64,000 nt of DNA from Pseudomonas iranensis (lineage in GTDB: Bacteria > Pseudomonadota > Gammaproteobacteria > Pseudomonadales > Pseudomonadaceae). The DNA lies in contig NZ_CP077092.1 in assembly GCF_014268585.2 (NCBI RefSeq), positions 1,736,001 to 1,800,000 of the forward strand. Reading direction: 5' to 3'. Each line of letters starts with the position of its first letter. Positions within the stretch are counted from its first letter, which is position 1. Below are positions 45,707-54,970 of the stretch, piece after piece. The notes below the pieces were generated by a model. That model worked only from the letters and a program-made list of their open reading frames with translations. It had not been told where the DNA came from and did not search any database. Made by a program: the position numbers and the translations under genes.

Positions 45707-47047
45707 GTGTTTTCCCAATTCGCCCTGCACGAACGCCTGCTCAAAGCCGTGGCCGAGCTGAAATTTGTCGAGCCAACGCCAGTGCAAGCCGCGGCCATCC
45801 CGCTGGCGCTCCAGGGGCGTGATCTGCGGGTGACGGCGCAAACCGGTAGCGGCAAAACCGCCGCTTTCGTCCTGCCGATCCTCAATCGCCTGATCGGCCC
45901 GGCGAAGATCCGCGTCAGCATCAAGACGCTGATCCTGCTGCCGACCCGTGAACTGGCCCAGCAGACCTTGAAGGAAGTCGAACGCTTCTCGCAGTTCACC
46001 TTCATCAAGTCCGGCCTGATCACTGGCGGCGAAGACTTCAAGGTGCAGGCGGCCATGCTGCGCAAAGTGCCGGACATCCTCATCGGCACCCCGGGGCGGA
46101 TGATCGAGCAGCTCAATGCCGGCAACCTCGACCTGAAAGAAGTCGAAGTGCTGGTCCTCGACGAAGCCGACCGCATGCTCGACATGGGTTTCGCCGAAGA
46201 CGTGCAGCGTCTGGTCGATGAATGCCCGAACCGTCAGCAGACCATGCTGTTCTCCGCCACCACCGGCGGTTCCGGCCTGCGCGAGATGATCGCCAAGGTC
46301 CTGAACAACCCGGAGCACCTGCAGCTCAACGCCGTCAGCCAGCTCAACTCGACGACTCGTCAGCAAATCATCACCGCCGACCACAATCAGCACAAAGAGC
46401 AGATTGTGAACTGGCTGCTGGCCAACGAGACCTACCAGAAGGCCATTGTCTTCACCAACACCCGCGCCATGGCCGACCGTATCTACGGCCGCCTCGTGGC
46501 TCAGGAATACAAAGCGTTCGTGCTGCACGGCGAGAAAGACCAGAAGGATCGCAAACTGGCGATCGATCGTCTGAAGCAGGGCGGTGTGAAGATCCTCGTC
46601 GCGACCGACGTTGCGGCCCGTGGTCTGGACGTCGACGGTCTGGATCTGGTGATCAACTTCGACATGCCACGCAGCGGCGACGAATACGTGCACCGCATCG
46701 GTCGTACCGGCCGCGCCGGCAACGACGGTCTGGCGATCTCGCTGATCTGCCACGGCGACTGGAACCTGATGTCGAGCATCGAGCGCTACCTGAAGCAGAG
46801 CTTCGAGCGCCGCACGATCAAGGAAGTCAAAGGCACCTACGGCGGACCAAAAAAGGTCAAGGCTTCGGGCAAAGCCGTCGGCGTGAAGAAGAAAAAGACC
46901 GACGCCAAGGGCGACAAAAAGAAAACCGCCGCCAAGACGCCGACCAAGCGCAAGAGCGTGAACCGGCCGAAGCCGGATTCCCTGGTCAGCAGCGACGGCA
47001 TGGCCCCGCTCAAGCGCCGCAAGCCAGCCGAGCCTGCGGCTGAGTAA
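45707..47047 (+). CDS. DEAD-box RNA helicase
   Basis: 446 aa. Q motif region (FSQFALHERLLKAVAEL), motif I AQTGSGKT (near 45), motif Ia PTRELAQQ, motif II VLDEADRM (near 152), motif III SATTG, motif VI HRIGRTGRAG. The C-terminal 80 residues are Lys-rich and disordered (VGVKKKKTDAKGDKKK), an RNA-binding tail. It resembles SrmB/DeaD-type helicases of pseudomonads (PA2840-like). GTG 45707 with GAGGTAGCACCC upstream gives the family start rather than the longer open frame. Confidence 0.9.
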   Translation: MFSQFALHERLLKAVAELKFVEPTPVQAAAIPLALQGRDLRVTAQTGSGKTAAFVLPILNRLIGPAKIRVSIKTLILLPTRELAQQTLKEVERFSQFTFIKSGLITGGEDFKVQAAMLRKVPDILIGTPGRMIEQLNAGNLDLKEVEVLVLDEADRMLDMGFAEDVQRLVDECPNRQQTMLFSATTGGSGLREMIAKVLNNPEHLQLNAVSQLNSTTRQQIITADHNQHKEQIVNWLLANETYQKAIVFTNTRAMADRIYGRLVAQEYKAFVLHGEKDQKDRKLAIDRLKQGGVKILVATDVAARGLDVDGLDLVINFDMPRSGDEYVHRIGRTGRAGNDGLAISLICHGDWNLMSSIERYLKQSFERRTIKEVKGTYGGPKKVKASGKAVGVKKKKTDAKGDKKKTAAKTPTKRKSVNRPKPDSLVSSDGMAPLKRRKPAEPAAE

Positions 47048-47064
47048 GCTTTAGCAGCGCATAT

Positions 47065-47094
47065 AAAAAAACCGGACATTGTCCGGTTTTTTTT
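47065..47094. terminator. Bidirectional terminator between helicase and small periplasmic gene
   Basis: Stem ACCGGAC / GTCCGGT (7 bp plus A/T pairs) with long flanking A and T runs, 18 nt after the helicase stop. Confidence 0.9.
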
Positions 47095-47098
47095 CGCC

Positions 47099-47374
47099 TC
47101 AACTGTCGGCTTTTTTCTCTGCCGACCCCAGTTCCTTCAGACGCTGATCGATCAACTGGCATTTGTCTGGGAGATCCGCACTGGCCGTGCCCAGATCCAT
47201 TTTCTGCAGCTCGGCGTTAATCTCCTTGGCTTTTTCCGGATTCTGCTCGGTGAGCTTGGAGACTTCCTTGGCCAGTTGTTCGCGTTTGATCGTCGCCTCT
47301 TCCGGCGTGCAAGCCCAGACGGGCAGGGCGCAGGCAAGGGTGGCGGCGAGAGACAGCTTGATCAGGGTTTTCAT
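47099..47374 (-). CDS. Small periplasmic Glu/Lys-rich protein, unknown
   Basis: 91 aa. Signal peptide MKTLIKLSLAATLACALPVWA; mature part is helical with heptads (KREQLAKEVSKLTEQNPEKA) and two Cys (ACTPEE and DKCQLID). It looks like an all-helical, disulfide-bonded periplasmic protein. No function known. Confidence 0.75.
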   Translation of the reverse strand: MKTLIKLSLAATLACALPVWACTPEEATIKREQLAKEVSKLTEQNPEKAKEINAELQKMDLGTASADLPDKCQLIDQRLKELGSAEKKADS

Positions 47375-47463
47375 GGGCAGGCCTCAGTTCCGGTTAAGGC
47401 GGGTTGAACGGTTGAGGGCTGAAGCCTGGTAAAAGTTCAGAAACGGTGGGGCCAGGATTGTCC

Positions 47464-48198
47464 TCAATCGGCATGGCAGCAACCCGACTTCGGCGCACCG
47501 TCATACCGATCATGATGCCGAACCCATTCCATGATCTCGTCTTCATTCCTGCCCTTGGGCGTCAGATCCAGATAGTGGTAAGCACCAACCAGCATGTCCA
47601 GACCGCGCGCGTATGTGGAATAGGTGTGAAAAATCTCGCCTTCGTCATTGCGATAAAACACGCTCAGCCCCGGCATTTCTTCCTCGGCGCTGTCGGTCTT
47701 TTCGTAGTTGTAGGTAGCCTTGCCCTCGGCGACGTCTTCAGCCCGGGCGCAGACGCCGAAGTCGTAATTGAAATCGCAACCTTCTGACGAGACCCAGTCG
47801 AACTTCCAGCCCATGCGTTGTTTGAATGCCTGAAACTCGTCGAACGGCGCGTGGGAAACTGCGACAACTGCAACGTCGTGATGGGCCAGGTGCTGGTTGG
47901 CGCCGTCAATGTGGTCGCTGAGGAACGAGCAGCCCTGACAGCCTTGCTCCCAACCTTTGGCGAACATGAAGTGGTAGATGATCAACTGGCTGTTTTGGCC
48001 GAACAGATCATTGAGCCTCAGCTCGCCGTTCGGGCCTTGAAAATGATAGTCCTTGTCGACTTTCAACCACGGCAGGGCGCGGCGCTCGGCGCTGAGGCGA
48101 TCGCGGTCTCGGGTGAAGGCTTTTTCGCGGGCCAGATGCTGCTGACGGGCGGCGAGCCATTCTTCGCGTGATACCACCGGATGGTTTGTAACGTTCAT
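47464..48198 (-). CDS. DUF899 family thioredoxin-like protein
   Basis: 244 aa. DUF899 blocks: REEWLAARQQHLAREKAFTRDRD near 10, LPWLKVDKDYHF near 43, QLIIYHFMFAKGWEQGCQGCSFLSDHID (GxQGCxxC-like site near 84) and GLDMLVGAYHYLDLTPKGR near 205. The fold is AhpC/TSA-like; members have been linked to thiol chemistry but the activity is unproven. ATG 48198 has GGAGACATCGTC upstream. A His-Cys-Cys tail (SGCCHAD) may bind metal. Confidence 0.88.
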   Translation of the reverse strand: MNVTNHPVVSREEWLAARQQHLAREKAFTRDRDRLSAERRALPWLKVDKDYHFQGPNGELRLNDLFGQNSQLIIYHFMFAKGWEQGCQGCSFLSDHIDGANQHLAHHDVAVVAVSHAPFDEFQAFKQRMGWKFDWVSSEGCDFNYDFGVCARAEDVAEGKATYNYEKTDSAEEEMPGLSVFYRNDEGEIFHTYSTYARGLDMLVGAYHYLDLTPKGRNEDEIMEWVRHHDRYDGAPKSGCCHAD

Positions 48199-48369
48199 GA
48201 CGATGTCTCCTGCGGGTGAACCGGCTGTTTCAGCCTAGTCGTTCATCGTGCGAGGGAATCGACAGCCGCCGGTCGGTCGGGTCCGGAAATACTGCTGAAC
48301 GGCTGCGCAGCGCTTCGGTCACAACCTTGAACGCGGCACAAAATCACCCGCACCGGAGGTTGGATCAGG

Positions 48370-48762
48370 ATGACGACTTATAACTGGGATTTGATTGAAC
48401 GTTTGCTGCATGAAGTGCAGAACAGCGCTGGCCAAAGCTTCGCTCCCCGCGCTTATGCCGAAGACCATGCGGCCGAGAAAGCCAGCGCCGGCGAGCCGAT
48501 CGACAATCTCGATCACTTGAAAACCCTGGCCTGTGATTATGAAAAGCTCTTGCTGGAGCGCGGATTCATCGAGCCGCGGCCGGATCACGAGGGCAGTACT
48601 GGCAACAACTTCATTCTGACCCCGCGCGGCTCCAGCCTGTTGAGCCTGATCGACAGCAGCATCCCCGGCAACGACCACCCGCGTCAGGTGCTGGATGAGC
48701 AGGAGGATGCGCTGGATGAGGTGACGTTTGATGAAGTCGCCTCAAAGGCTCAAATCGCCTGA
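48370..48762 (+). CDS. DUF2513-like small protein
   Basis: 130 aa. TYNWDLIERLLHEVQN at the N-terminus matches the opening of DUF2513 proteins (WDLIR-x-ILLE), and residues 60-95 (KLLLERGFIEPRPDHEGSTG...FILTPRGSSLL) read as a winged-helix wing, so DNA binding is possible. The acidic tail (DEQEDALDEVTFDEVA) is unusual. ATG 48370 has GGAGG about 14 nt upstream and CAGG nearer. A REP pair follows. Confidence 0.65.
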   Translation: MTTYNWDLIERLLHEVQNSAGQSFAPRAYAEDHAAEKASAGEPIDNLDHLKTLACDYEKLLLERGFIEPRPDHEGSTGNNFILTPRGSSLLSLIDSSIPGNDHPRQVLDEQEDALDEVTFDEVASKAQIA

Positions 48763-48780
48763 GCCAGTGAAATCCGCCCT

Positions 48781-48867
48781 GTGGGAGCGAGCCTGCTCGC
48801 GAAAACGGTCTGTCAGTGGCATTTGAACTGTCTGACACTCCGCCTTCGCGAGCAGGCTCGCTCCCAC
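48781..48867. repeat. REP pair, family A, copy 9
   Basis: Units 48781-48803 and 48845-48867 between convergent genes. Confidence 0.95.
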
Positions 48868-48885
48868 AATGGGCCATTGGTTTAT

Positions 48886-49755
48886 TCAAGGTTTCTGCGC
48901 GGCCTTCAGGCACTTCAGGTCATTGAAGTCTTTGCGTACTCCCTCAATCTTCTTGAGCAAGCGCTCACGCTGTTGCGGCGTGCTTTCAGCCATCAGGTCG
49001 ACAAATAGCGATCGTGCCTGCGCTTCAGTATTGGCGTAGGCCTTGCGGTAATCCGCTGTCCATAAGCGCTCGCGGTTGACCAGAAGTGTCTCGATGCGTT
49101 GTGGGAATTCGGGGCTTTGGCGTTGCGCGACGGCGGCGCTGAACTGTTGCTGCCAGTGCGCGCGATTGGCGATCCATTGGGTGTTCTGGTCGCCCAAGGC
49201 ATTGGTCCAAGCCACGACGCGTTGTTTCTGTGTATCACTGAGCGGGCCTAGCCAATCGTTCAGGCGTTTTTCCATGCGCTCGCCGCGTTCCTTGATCTGC
49301 TGGGCCAGCGGCGGTTTCACGTATTCCTGCTGACGTTTGCGCAAATCCTTGGCAAACGCGTCGTTCATTTCTGCCACCTGTTTATCGTCCAGGCCTTGCA
49401 GCAGCTCGATGGCCGAAGGGGTGATTTCCCGGGCGGTTTCGGCGATGGCCTGCTTGGCTTCGGCGGTGCGCTCCTGTAGCGCGGCGTCGCTGACCTGATT
49501 GCTCTCGACCATGGCCTGCAAACGGTCCAGCCAGTCGAGGTAACCGGGTAACTGCGTGGTGCAGTGCCAGCTCAGGTGTTCCTTGAGCCGTTCGCTGAAC
49601 CAGTCTTTCTGCTCGCCGTTCATGTCCACGTAATCGCTGAGCGACCACGGGATAATCACGTCGAGGTTGCGGTAGGCCAGGCCCACGCGGCTGCAAGCGC
49701 CGAGGGCGAGGGTGAAGATCAGCAGGGCGGCAATCTGTTTGAACCAGCGAGACAT
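48886..49755 (-). CDS. DUF6279-type lipoprotein
   Basis: 289 aa. Lipobox LGAC near 18-21 after IAALLIFTLALG, giving a lipid-anchored Cys. The mature protein is largely helical with DYVDMNGEQKDWFSERLKEHL near 41 and a terminal RERLLKKIEGVRKDFNDLKCL. ATG 49755 with AAGGATTTGCCC upstream is preferred over TTG two codons earlier. Member of a Pseudomonas lipoprotein family of unknown role. Confidence 0.82.
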   Translation of the reverse strand: MSRWFKQIAALLIFTLALGACSRVGLAYRNLDVIIPWSLSDYVDMNGEQKDWFSERLKEHLSWHCTTQLPGYLDWLDRLQAMVESNQVSDAALQERTAEAKQAIAETAREITPSAIELLQGLDDKQVAEMNDAFAKDLRKRQQEYVKPPLAQQIKERGERMEKRLNDWLGPLSDTQKQRVVAWTNALGDQNTQWIANRAHWQQQFSAAVAQRQSPEFPQRIETLLVNRERLWTADYRKAYANTEAQARSLFVDLMAESTPQQRERLLKKIEGVRKDFNDLKCLKAAQKP

Positions 49756-49832
49756 GGGCAAATCCTTGCGAGAGCCTGGCGTCGAAAATCTGATTCTTAT
49801 GTGATGCAGGATGCGCGCGGCAGTTCAGCCGA

Positions 49833-50549
49833 TCAATAGAACGTGCGTACAGCCTTGAGGGTGACGAGGCCGTCGCACTCGCTGTTGTGCCCGGAATAGG
49901 CCGAGCAATCACTGCCGCTGAGGCTGGAGTCGCTGTAGATCAGATCAAGATCGACGCCCATGAACGGCCGCGACAGTTTCACCGACCAATCAGTGAAACT
50001 GCTGATATAGCCACCGTCCACCGCCGCCGGTGTATTCAACTGGTGCGTGGTGTATTTCATGCTCACGCCGATGCCGAACGGCTGATTGCCAGTGAGGTCG
50101 GCAAACAAGGTGTTGTTCTGTTTATCCGGGTCGTTGCTCAATGCGATGCCGAAGCGACTGCCGAGCAAGGTCAGACCGCCGAACAGCTCCTGGCTGTCGA
50201 GGGTGTCCACGCGGGGATAGCTGTAATGGATCATCCCGACTTCATAGCCGAGCACCTGATCGAAAGGTTGCTTGAAGCCGACGTAGGAATCGATCTCGAG
50301 GTTCTTGCCCGGGCTGATGCCCATGCTCGGCGCGTACTGGCCGAAATACACGCCGCTGTCGTGGCTCAGATCAAGGCCACCGTGGAACGAGCCGACCGCC
50401 GCCGGTTTCACCAGACCCTGGGCCATGCTGCGGCTGGGCGTGGTGCCCAGCTTGAGATCGAAGTCACCCAGTTCACCCTGAAAAACCTGCGCGTGCGCGG
50501 TCGCGCCTGACAGCAGGCTGACGAACAATAAACAGGGAAATGGGCGCAT
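49833..50549 (-). CDS. TorF-family putative porin
   Basis: 238 aa. Signal peptide MRPFPCLLFVSLLSGATAHA, then beta-strand repeats (GLDLSHDSGVYFGQYAPSM, FGIGVSMKYTTHQL) and a terminal aromatic (AVRTFY) as in outer-membrane barrels. The block SFHGGLDLSHDSGVYFG is the TorF/Gcw_chp family mark. ATG 50549 has GGAGTGACGC upstream. Confidence 0.8.
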   Translation of the reverse strand: MRPFPCLLFVSLLSGATAHAQVFQGELGDFDLKLGTTPSRSMAQGLVKPAAVGSFHGGLDLSHDSGVYFGQYAPSMGISPGKNLEIDSYVGFKQPFDQVLGYEVGMIHYSYPRVDTLDSQELFGGLTLLGSRFGIALSNDPDKQNNTLFADLTGNQPFGIGVSMKYTTHQLNTPAAVDGGYISSFTDWSVKLSRPFMGVDLDLIYSDSSLSGSDCSAYSGHNSECDGLVTLKAVRTFY

Positions 50550-50752
50550 GCGTCACTCCATGAACCGCGAGCGCAGGGCGAAGGCCTGCTGAAACGCTTG
50601 ATCTAGACGCGTGCAAGGATACCGGCGAATGCCTGGCATTGATGGCCGTTCGTCGTTTTTCGGGAATTTTTGTTTAGAGGGAAGGGGTATTGCGCGGTGC
50701 CAGTCCAGGCGCTTCGAAGCTCAAAGCGCCTCTGGACGGGGTGAAACCGGTG

Positions 50753-50941
50753 TTACTTCTTGCCCAGGCTGATTTGCTTGGACGGGCCGAATGTCTGGCC
50801 ACTGACGCCTTTGGCAATTTGCTGGATCTCGCCGCCGGACTTGAGGAATGCTGCGATCTGATCGTTGATCGATTCGCTGGTTTCAACGGCTGGAGCTGGC
50901 TTTGCTTTGCTGGTGGATGCTTTTACACGCATGGCGGCCAT
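50753..50941 (-). CDS. Small conserved-looking protein, unknown
   Basis: 62 aa (59 if from the second ATG at 50932). A basic, Ala/Pro-rich N-terminus (VKASTSKAKPAPA) and a helix plus loop ESINDQIAAFLKSGGEIQQI, ending in GPSKQISLGKK. The GGEIQQIAKGVSG motif recalls short Pseudomonas proteins of unknown role. AAAGG is only 3 nt from the first ATG, so the second start is possible. A GC hairpin follows the stop. Confidence 0.6.
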   Translation of the reverse strand: MAAMRVKASTSKAKPAPAVETSESINDQIAAFLKSGGEIQQIAKGVSGQTFGPSKQISLGKK

Positions 50942-51280
50942 TAACCTTTAGAAAAGTAACTCGGCCAGGCATCGTACAGGAATAACTTGACAATAGCTTG
51001 GTAAATATCCCCCGGATTAACCAACCGTAACGCTGCATTATTACCGGCCGCCCACTCGTAATAAGCAGCTAACCTGCTGTTTTAAATAAGAACATTTAAT
51101 CGAGGTGAGGCAAATCAGCACGGCTGTGAAGCGTCGGGCCGGACTGACGAGCGGCACCCCGCAGGCCAGTGATCAAGCAGAATCAACAGGTTGACGCAGA
51201 TTTGCCGGTGCGAGGATCTGTCGCCCGACGTCTGCGGCAAAAACGGGTAGAATGCCGCCCACGTATTGAGGGTTTCGGAA
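50942..51280. other. 339-nt gene-free interval, presumed divergent regulatory region
   Basis: No ORF I can support. It holds an AT-rich tract (CTGTTTTAAATAAGAACAT, around 51078-51096) and a possible -10 (TAGAAT, 51249-51254) for cvfB without a convincing -35. No REP element, which is notable in this repeat-rich region. Confidence 0.5.
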
Positions 51281-52117
51281 ATGGCTTTAGTCGGGCGTTA
51301 CAACAGTTTGCAAGTGGTTAAACACACTAACTTCGGTTTATATCTGGACGGCGGTGCCGACGGCGAAATTCTTTTGCCCAACCGTTATATCCCCAAAGAT
51401 ATTCCCAGCGAAGATGAAGACTGGCTCAACGTATTCATCTATCTGGACAGCGAAGACAAACTTCTCGCCACCACGGAAAAACCCAAAGTTCAGGTCGGCG
51501 AATTTGCCAGCCTGAAAGTGGTTGAAGTCAACAGCATCGGCGTGTTCCTCGACTGGGGCCTGCCGAAAGATCTGTTGCTGCCGTACTCGGAAGAAAAGCG
51601 CCAGATGACTGCTGGCGAATACTGCGTGGTGCACGTCTACCTCGACAAACACACGCGCCGCATCACCGCCACCGCACGCCTTGATCGTTACCTGGACAAG
51701 ACCCCGGCCACCTACAGCCCGGGCCAGGAAGTTGATCTGCTGGTAGCCGAAGCCACCGACATGGGCTTCAAGGCGATCATCAACAACAAGCACTGGGGCC
51801 TGATCCACAAGAACGAGATCTTCAAGTTCATGCGTTCGGGCATGCGCGAGAAAGGCTTCATCAAGGAAGTGCGCGCCGACGGCAAGATCAGCCTGAGCCT
51901 GCAACCGGTCGGCCAGGAAGCGGCGAGCAGCCTGAGTTCGAAGATCCTCGGCAAGTTGCGCGAGAACGACGGCACCCTGGCGGTCAGTGACAAGAGTGAT
52001 CCGGCACTGATCAGCAGCCTGTTCGGCGTCAGCAAGGGCAACTTCAAGAAAGCCATCGGCTCGCTGTACAAGGAAGGCAAGATCGTCATCCACGCCGATC
52101 GCATTGAACTAACCTGA
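51281..52117 (+). CDS. S1-domain RNA-binding protein, CvfB family
   Basis: 278 aa. Two to three S1/OB-like units (VGRYNSLQVVKHTNFGLYLDGG at the start; VGEFASLKVVEVNSIGVFLDWGLPKDLLLP; VDLLVAEATDMGFKAIINNKHWGLIH) and a C-terminal winged helix (ALISSLFGVSKGNFKKAIGSLYKEGKI). This is the CvfB/YitL arrangement, RNA-binding, linked to virulence gene control in S. aureus. ATG 51281 has GAGGG 8 nt upstream. Confidence 0.9.
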   Translation: MALVGRYNSLQVVKHTNFGLYLDGGADGEILLPNRYIPKDIPSEDEDWLNVFIYLDSEDKLLATTEKPKVQVGEFASLKVVEVNSIGVFLDWGLPKDLLLPYSEEKRQMTAGEYCVVHVYLDKHTRRITATARLDRYLDKTPATYSPGQEVDLLVAEATDMGFKAIINNKHWGLIHKNEIFKFMRSGMREKGFIKEVRADGKISLSLQPVGQEAASSLSSKILGKLRENDGTLAVSDKSDPALISSLFGVSKGNFKKAIGSLYKEGKIVIHADRIELT

Positions 52118-52161
52118 GCCTTGAGTGGCCCATGTTGCAGGCCACACAAGAGGTTGGATCG

Positions 52162-52554
52162 ATGAAAAAGGCGCTGATCGCTTACGTCGCAACGCTGCTG
52201 ACGTTTCTGCTGCTCGATGGCATCTGGCTCGGGCTGCTGATGGCGCCGACCTATCGCGAACTGCTCGGTTCGCTGATGCTGGAAAAACCGCTGCTGTTGC
52301 CCGCAGCGGTTTTTTATTGCCTGTACGTTATTGGCTGCGTGGTGTTTGTCGTGTTGCCGGCGCTGAGCTGGCAGAGGGCGGCGAAGCTGGGTGCGCTGTT
52401 GGGGCTGGTGGCCTACGGCACCTATGACCTGACCAATTGGGCGACCTTGCGCGACTGGTCGGTGCAGGTGAGTTTGATGGATTGGGCATGGGGGACAGTG
52501 GCGACGGCGGTTGCTTGCACGGTGGGTTATTTGATGGCGAAGCGATTCGCGTGA
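52162..52554 (+). CDS. DUF2177 membrane protein
   Basis: 130 aa with four helices. LLTFLLLDGIWLGLLMAPTYRELLG at the N-terminus and LVAYGTYDLTNWATLRDWS near 85 are the DUF2177 hallmarks. ATG 52162 has AGAGGTTGGATCG upstream; the longer frame from TTG 52132 lacks support. Function unknown. Probably transcribed after cvfB. Confidence 0.85.
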   Translation: MKKALIAYVATLLTFLLLDGIWLGLLMAPTYRELLGSLMLEKPLLLPAAVFYCLYVIGCVVFVVLPALSWQRAAKLGALLGLVAYGTYDLTNWATLRDWSVQVSLMDWAWGTVATAVACTVGYLMAKRFA

Positions 52555-52589
52555 GCTGATCTTTCAGTTGCGTTGGCAATGCTGGCCTC

Positions 52590-52653
52590 TTCGCGAGCAG
52601 GCTCGCTCCGACATGTTCACCGAACACTTTGTGGGAGCGGGCTTGCCCGCGAA
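52590..52653. repeat. REP pair, family A, copy 10 (degenerate)
   Basis: Left unit ends CTCGCTCCGAC instead of CTCGCTCCCAC; right unit reads GTGGGAGCGGGCTTGCCCGC, a subfamily variant with compensating stem changes. Confidence 0.88.
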
Positions 52654-52807
52654 TGACGGCGCAGCCGGCAGCCATTCAGCGCTGGCGCCACTGACCAAAT
52701 AAAGGTCTTTTCCAGACGGCTTTTTCCGCGCATCTGATTGATAATCCCCGACACTGTTTTCTGACCATTGGATGGCCTGCCATGTTGTGTGTGTTCGAGG
52801 TGTTGCG

Positions 52808-53737
52808 GTGAGTGCCGAGCGGCGCAATGCCGACGGTTTTGCCCTGCAAGTGATGATCGGCCTGTGCCTGATCTGGGGTGTGCAGCAAGTTCTGATCAAG
52901 TGGGCGGCAACGGACATCGCGCCGGTGATGCAAGCGGCGGGGCGCTCGGGGATTTCTGCGTTACTGGTCGGTTTACTGATCTGCTGGAAGGGCGGTTGGG
53001 ATCAGGTCGGCAGCACCTGGCGCGGCGGCTTGCTGGCCGGTGCGCTGTTTGGTCTGGAGTTCCTGTTCATCGCCGAAGGCCTGCAACTGACTACCGCCGC
53101 GCATATGTCGGTGTTCTTGTATACCGCGCCGATCTTCACCGCACTCGGCGTGCATTTCCTGCTCGCCAGCGAGCGGTTGCGCCCGTTGCAATGGCTGGGG
53201 ATTCTCCTGGCTTTCATCGGCATTGCGATTGCCTTCGCTGGCGGTGTGTCGTGGGACAACCTTGATCGGCGCATGCTGCTGGGCGATGCCTTCGGCGTAT
53301 TGGCCGGCGCCTGTTGGGGCGCGACCACCGTGGTGGTGCGCGCCTCGCGATTGTCGGAAGCGCCGGTGACGCTGACCCTGTTCTATCAGTTGCTGGTCGG
53401 TTTCATCGGCCTGCTGTTGATCGCGCTGTTCAGCGGCCAGATCACCCACGTCAGCCTGACTACCGTGGCGGTGGCCAGTGTGCTGTTCCAAGGGCTGGTG
53501 GTGTCGTTCTTCAGCTACCTGGTGTGGTTCTGGCTGCTGCGCCGTTATCTGGCGGCCAACCTTGCGGTGTTCTCGTTCATGACGCCGTTGTTCGGCGTGA
53601 CCTTCGGCGTGCTGCTGCTCGGCGAACAGTTGAGCCTGAACTTTGTCATCGGCGCCGTGCTGGTGCTGCTCGGCATCACTTTCGTCAGTGCCGAACAGTG
53701 GCTGCGTCGGCGTTTGCGCAAGGCGCTGGGCCAGTAG
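52808..53737 (+). CDS. EamA/DMT-family transporter
   Basis: 309 aa. Ten helices, EamA repeats beginning VMIGLCLIWGVQQVLIKWAA and VLAGACWGATTVVVRASRL; the closing block FSFMTPLFGVTFGVLLLGEQLSL is conserved. GTG 52808 (VSAERRNADG) has GAGGTGTTGCG upstream. It overlaps the convergent MFS gene by 53 nt at the 3' end. Confidence 0.85.
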   Translation: MSAERRNADGFALQVMIGLCLIWGVQQVLIKWAATDIAPVMQAAGRSGISALLVGLLICWKGGWDQVGSTWRGGLLAGALFGLEFLFIAEGLQLTTAAHMSVFLYTAPIFTALGVHFLLASERLRPLQWLGILLAFIGIAIAFAGGVSWDNLDRRMLLGDAFGVLAGACWGATTVVVRASRLSEAPVTLTLFYQLLVGFIGLLLIALFSGQITHVSLTTVAVASVLFQGLVVSFFSYLVWFWLLRRYLAANLAVFSFMTPLFGVTFGVLLLGEQLSLNFVIGAVLVLLGITFVSAEQWLRRRLRKALGQ

Positions 53738-54866
53738 CCCTGGCCTGCATCGCCAGCGCGCCGGCCAGCAACAGGCCGGCACCGGCAATCAGCAGCGCTG
53801 GCTGCAAACCGCCGCTGAAATGGCTGCTCAGCGCCGCCAGCAGCGGGCCGCTCAGTTGGCCGACGGCGAAGCACGCCGTGAGCATCCCGGCGTTGCGCTG
53901 AGTGGCGTGGGGCGCCAGCTCTCGCGAACGCTGCATGACCAGTTGCATGCAGGCCAGAAACGGCGTGCCGCAGAGGATCACCCCCAACGCCAGACCGAGG
54001 CCGCTGCCCAGCAGACAGGCGAACACTCCGGCCGCTTGCAGCCACAACGTCGCCATCAGCCAGTGCCGCGTGGTCTCGGGATCATGCCGGCGCAGACTCA
54101 CCAACCACACACCGATCGCCGCGCCGAGGCCAAAACACGGCCAGAACAGATCCGCCTGCCACTGGCCATGAAACTGCGCATTGGCCATCTGCGACAGGAA
54201 CGTTGCCGGAATGATGTAGCCGATGCCGTACAACGCATACACCAGCGCCAGCCTGCCAATGCCTCGGTTCGCTGATGTCGCCGGGACGACCGCCGACTTC
54301 GTTACCTCTGCGGGCTGCGGCAACAACCGCCAGACGCCGAGCATCATCAGCAACGCGGCGGCCGCGTAGATCAGCCACAGGGTTGCCGATGTCAGCTGCA
54401 AGCGGTGTGAGACCAGCGCCAGCAAGCCTGTGAGAAAAATCCCCAGACCCGGCCCGGCGAAAACCAGAGCACCCCAGCGCGGGCGACCCGCTGCCGCCGC
54501 CAGCGGCTGACTGAGTGAAGTAATCATCACCAGCACCCAGGCACTCGCCACCCCGGTACCAAAACGCAGCAGCAAGTGCGACCAGAAACCGTTGGCCCAG
54601 AACGACGCCAGGGTCAGCAGCACGCACAGCCACAGCCCGCCATGCAATCGTCGCTGCACCTGCTGCGGCCGCTGGGCGAACATCGCATCCACGGCACCGA
54701 GCAGATAGCCGAAGTAGTTGGCCGCCGCGATCAGCCCGGCAGCGGTGAGGTCGATCTGCCCTTCGCTGAGCAGGTGCGGCATCTGAGGGGTCAGGGCGAA
54801 ACGGCCAATGCCCATGGCCATCATCAGGGAAACGAAACAGGCGGATAAACGTATCAGCGGCGACAT
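53685..54866 (-). CDS. YbfB/YjiJ-family MFS transporter
   Basis: 393 aa, about 12 helices. The N-terminal block LMMAMGIGRFALTPQMPHLL and GLIAAANYFGYLLGAVDA are the YbfB/YjiJ signatures. ATG 54866 has AAGGAAGCCCGACC upstream. Divergent from the LysR gene with 104 nt between. Last codons overlap the neighbouring EamA gene on the other strand. Substrate unknown. Confidence 0.87.
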   Translation of the reverse strand: MSPLIRLSACFVSLMMAMGIGRFALTPQMPHLLSEGQIDLTAAGLIAAANYFGYLLGAVDAMFAQRPQQVQRRLHGGLWLCVLLTLASFWANGFWSHLLLRFGTGVASAWVLVMITSLSQPLAAAAGRPRWGALVFAGPGLGIFLTGLLALVSHRLQLTSATLWLIYAAAALLMMLGVWRLLPQPAEVTKSAVVPATSANRGIGRLALVYALYGIGYIIPATFLSQMANAQFHGQWQADLFWPCFGLGAAIGVWLVSLRRHDPETTRHWLMATLWLQAAGVFACLLGSGLGLALGVILCGTPFLACMQLVMQRSRELAPHATQRNAGMLTACFAVGQLSGPLLAALSSHFSGGLQPALLIAGAGLLLAGALAMQARATGPAPCANADAATVRH

Positions 54867-54970
54867 GGTCGGGCTTCCTTGAAAGCAGCAATGACCGTCA
54901 GGCTAGGATCGATTGACTTTCTTTAAAATTGAATAATAGTGAGTAACTTGTTCTGTTCAGGAGAAAGTGG

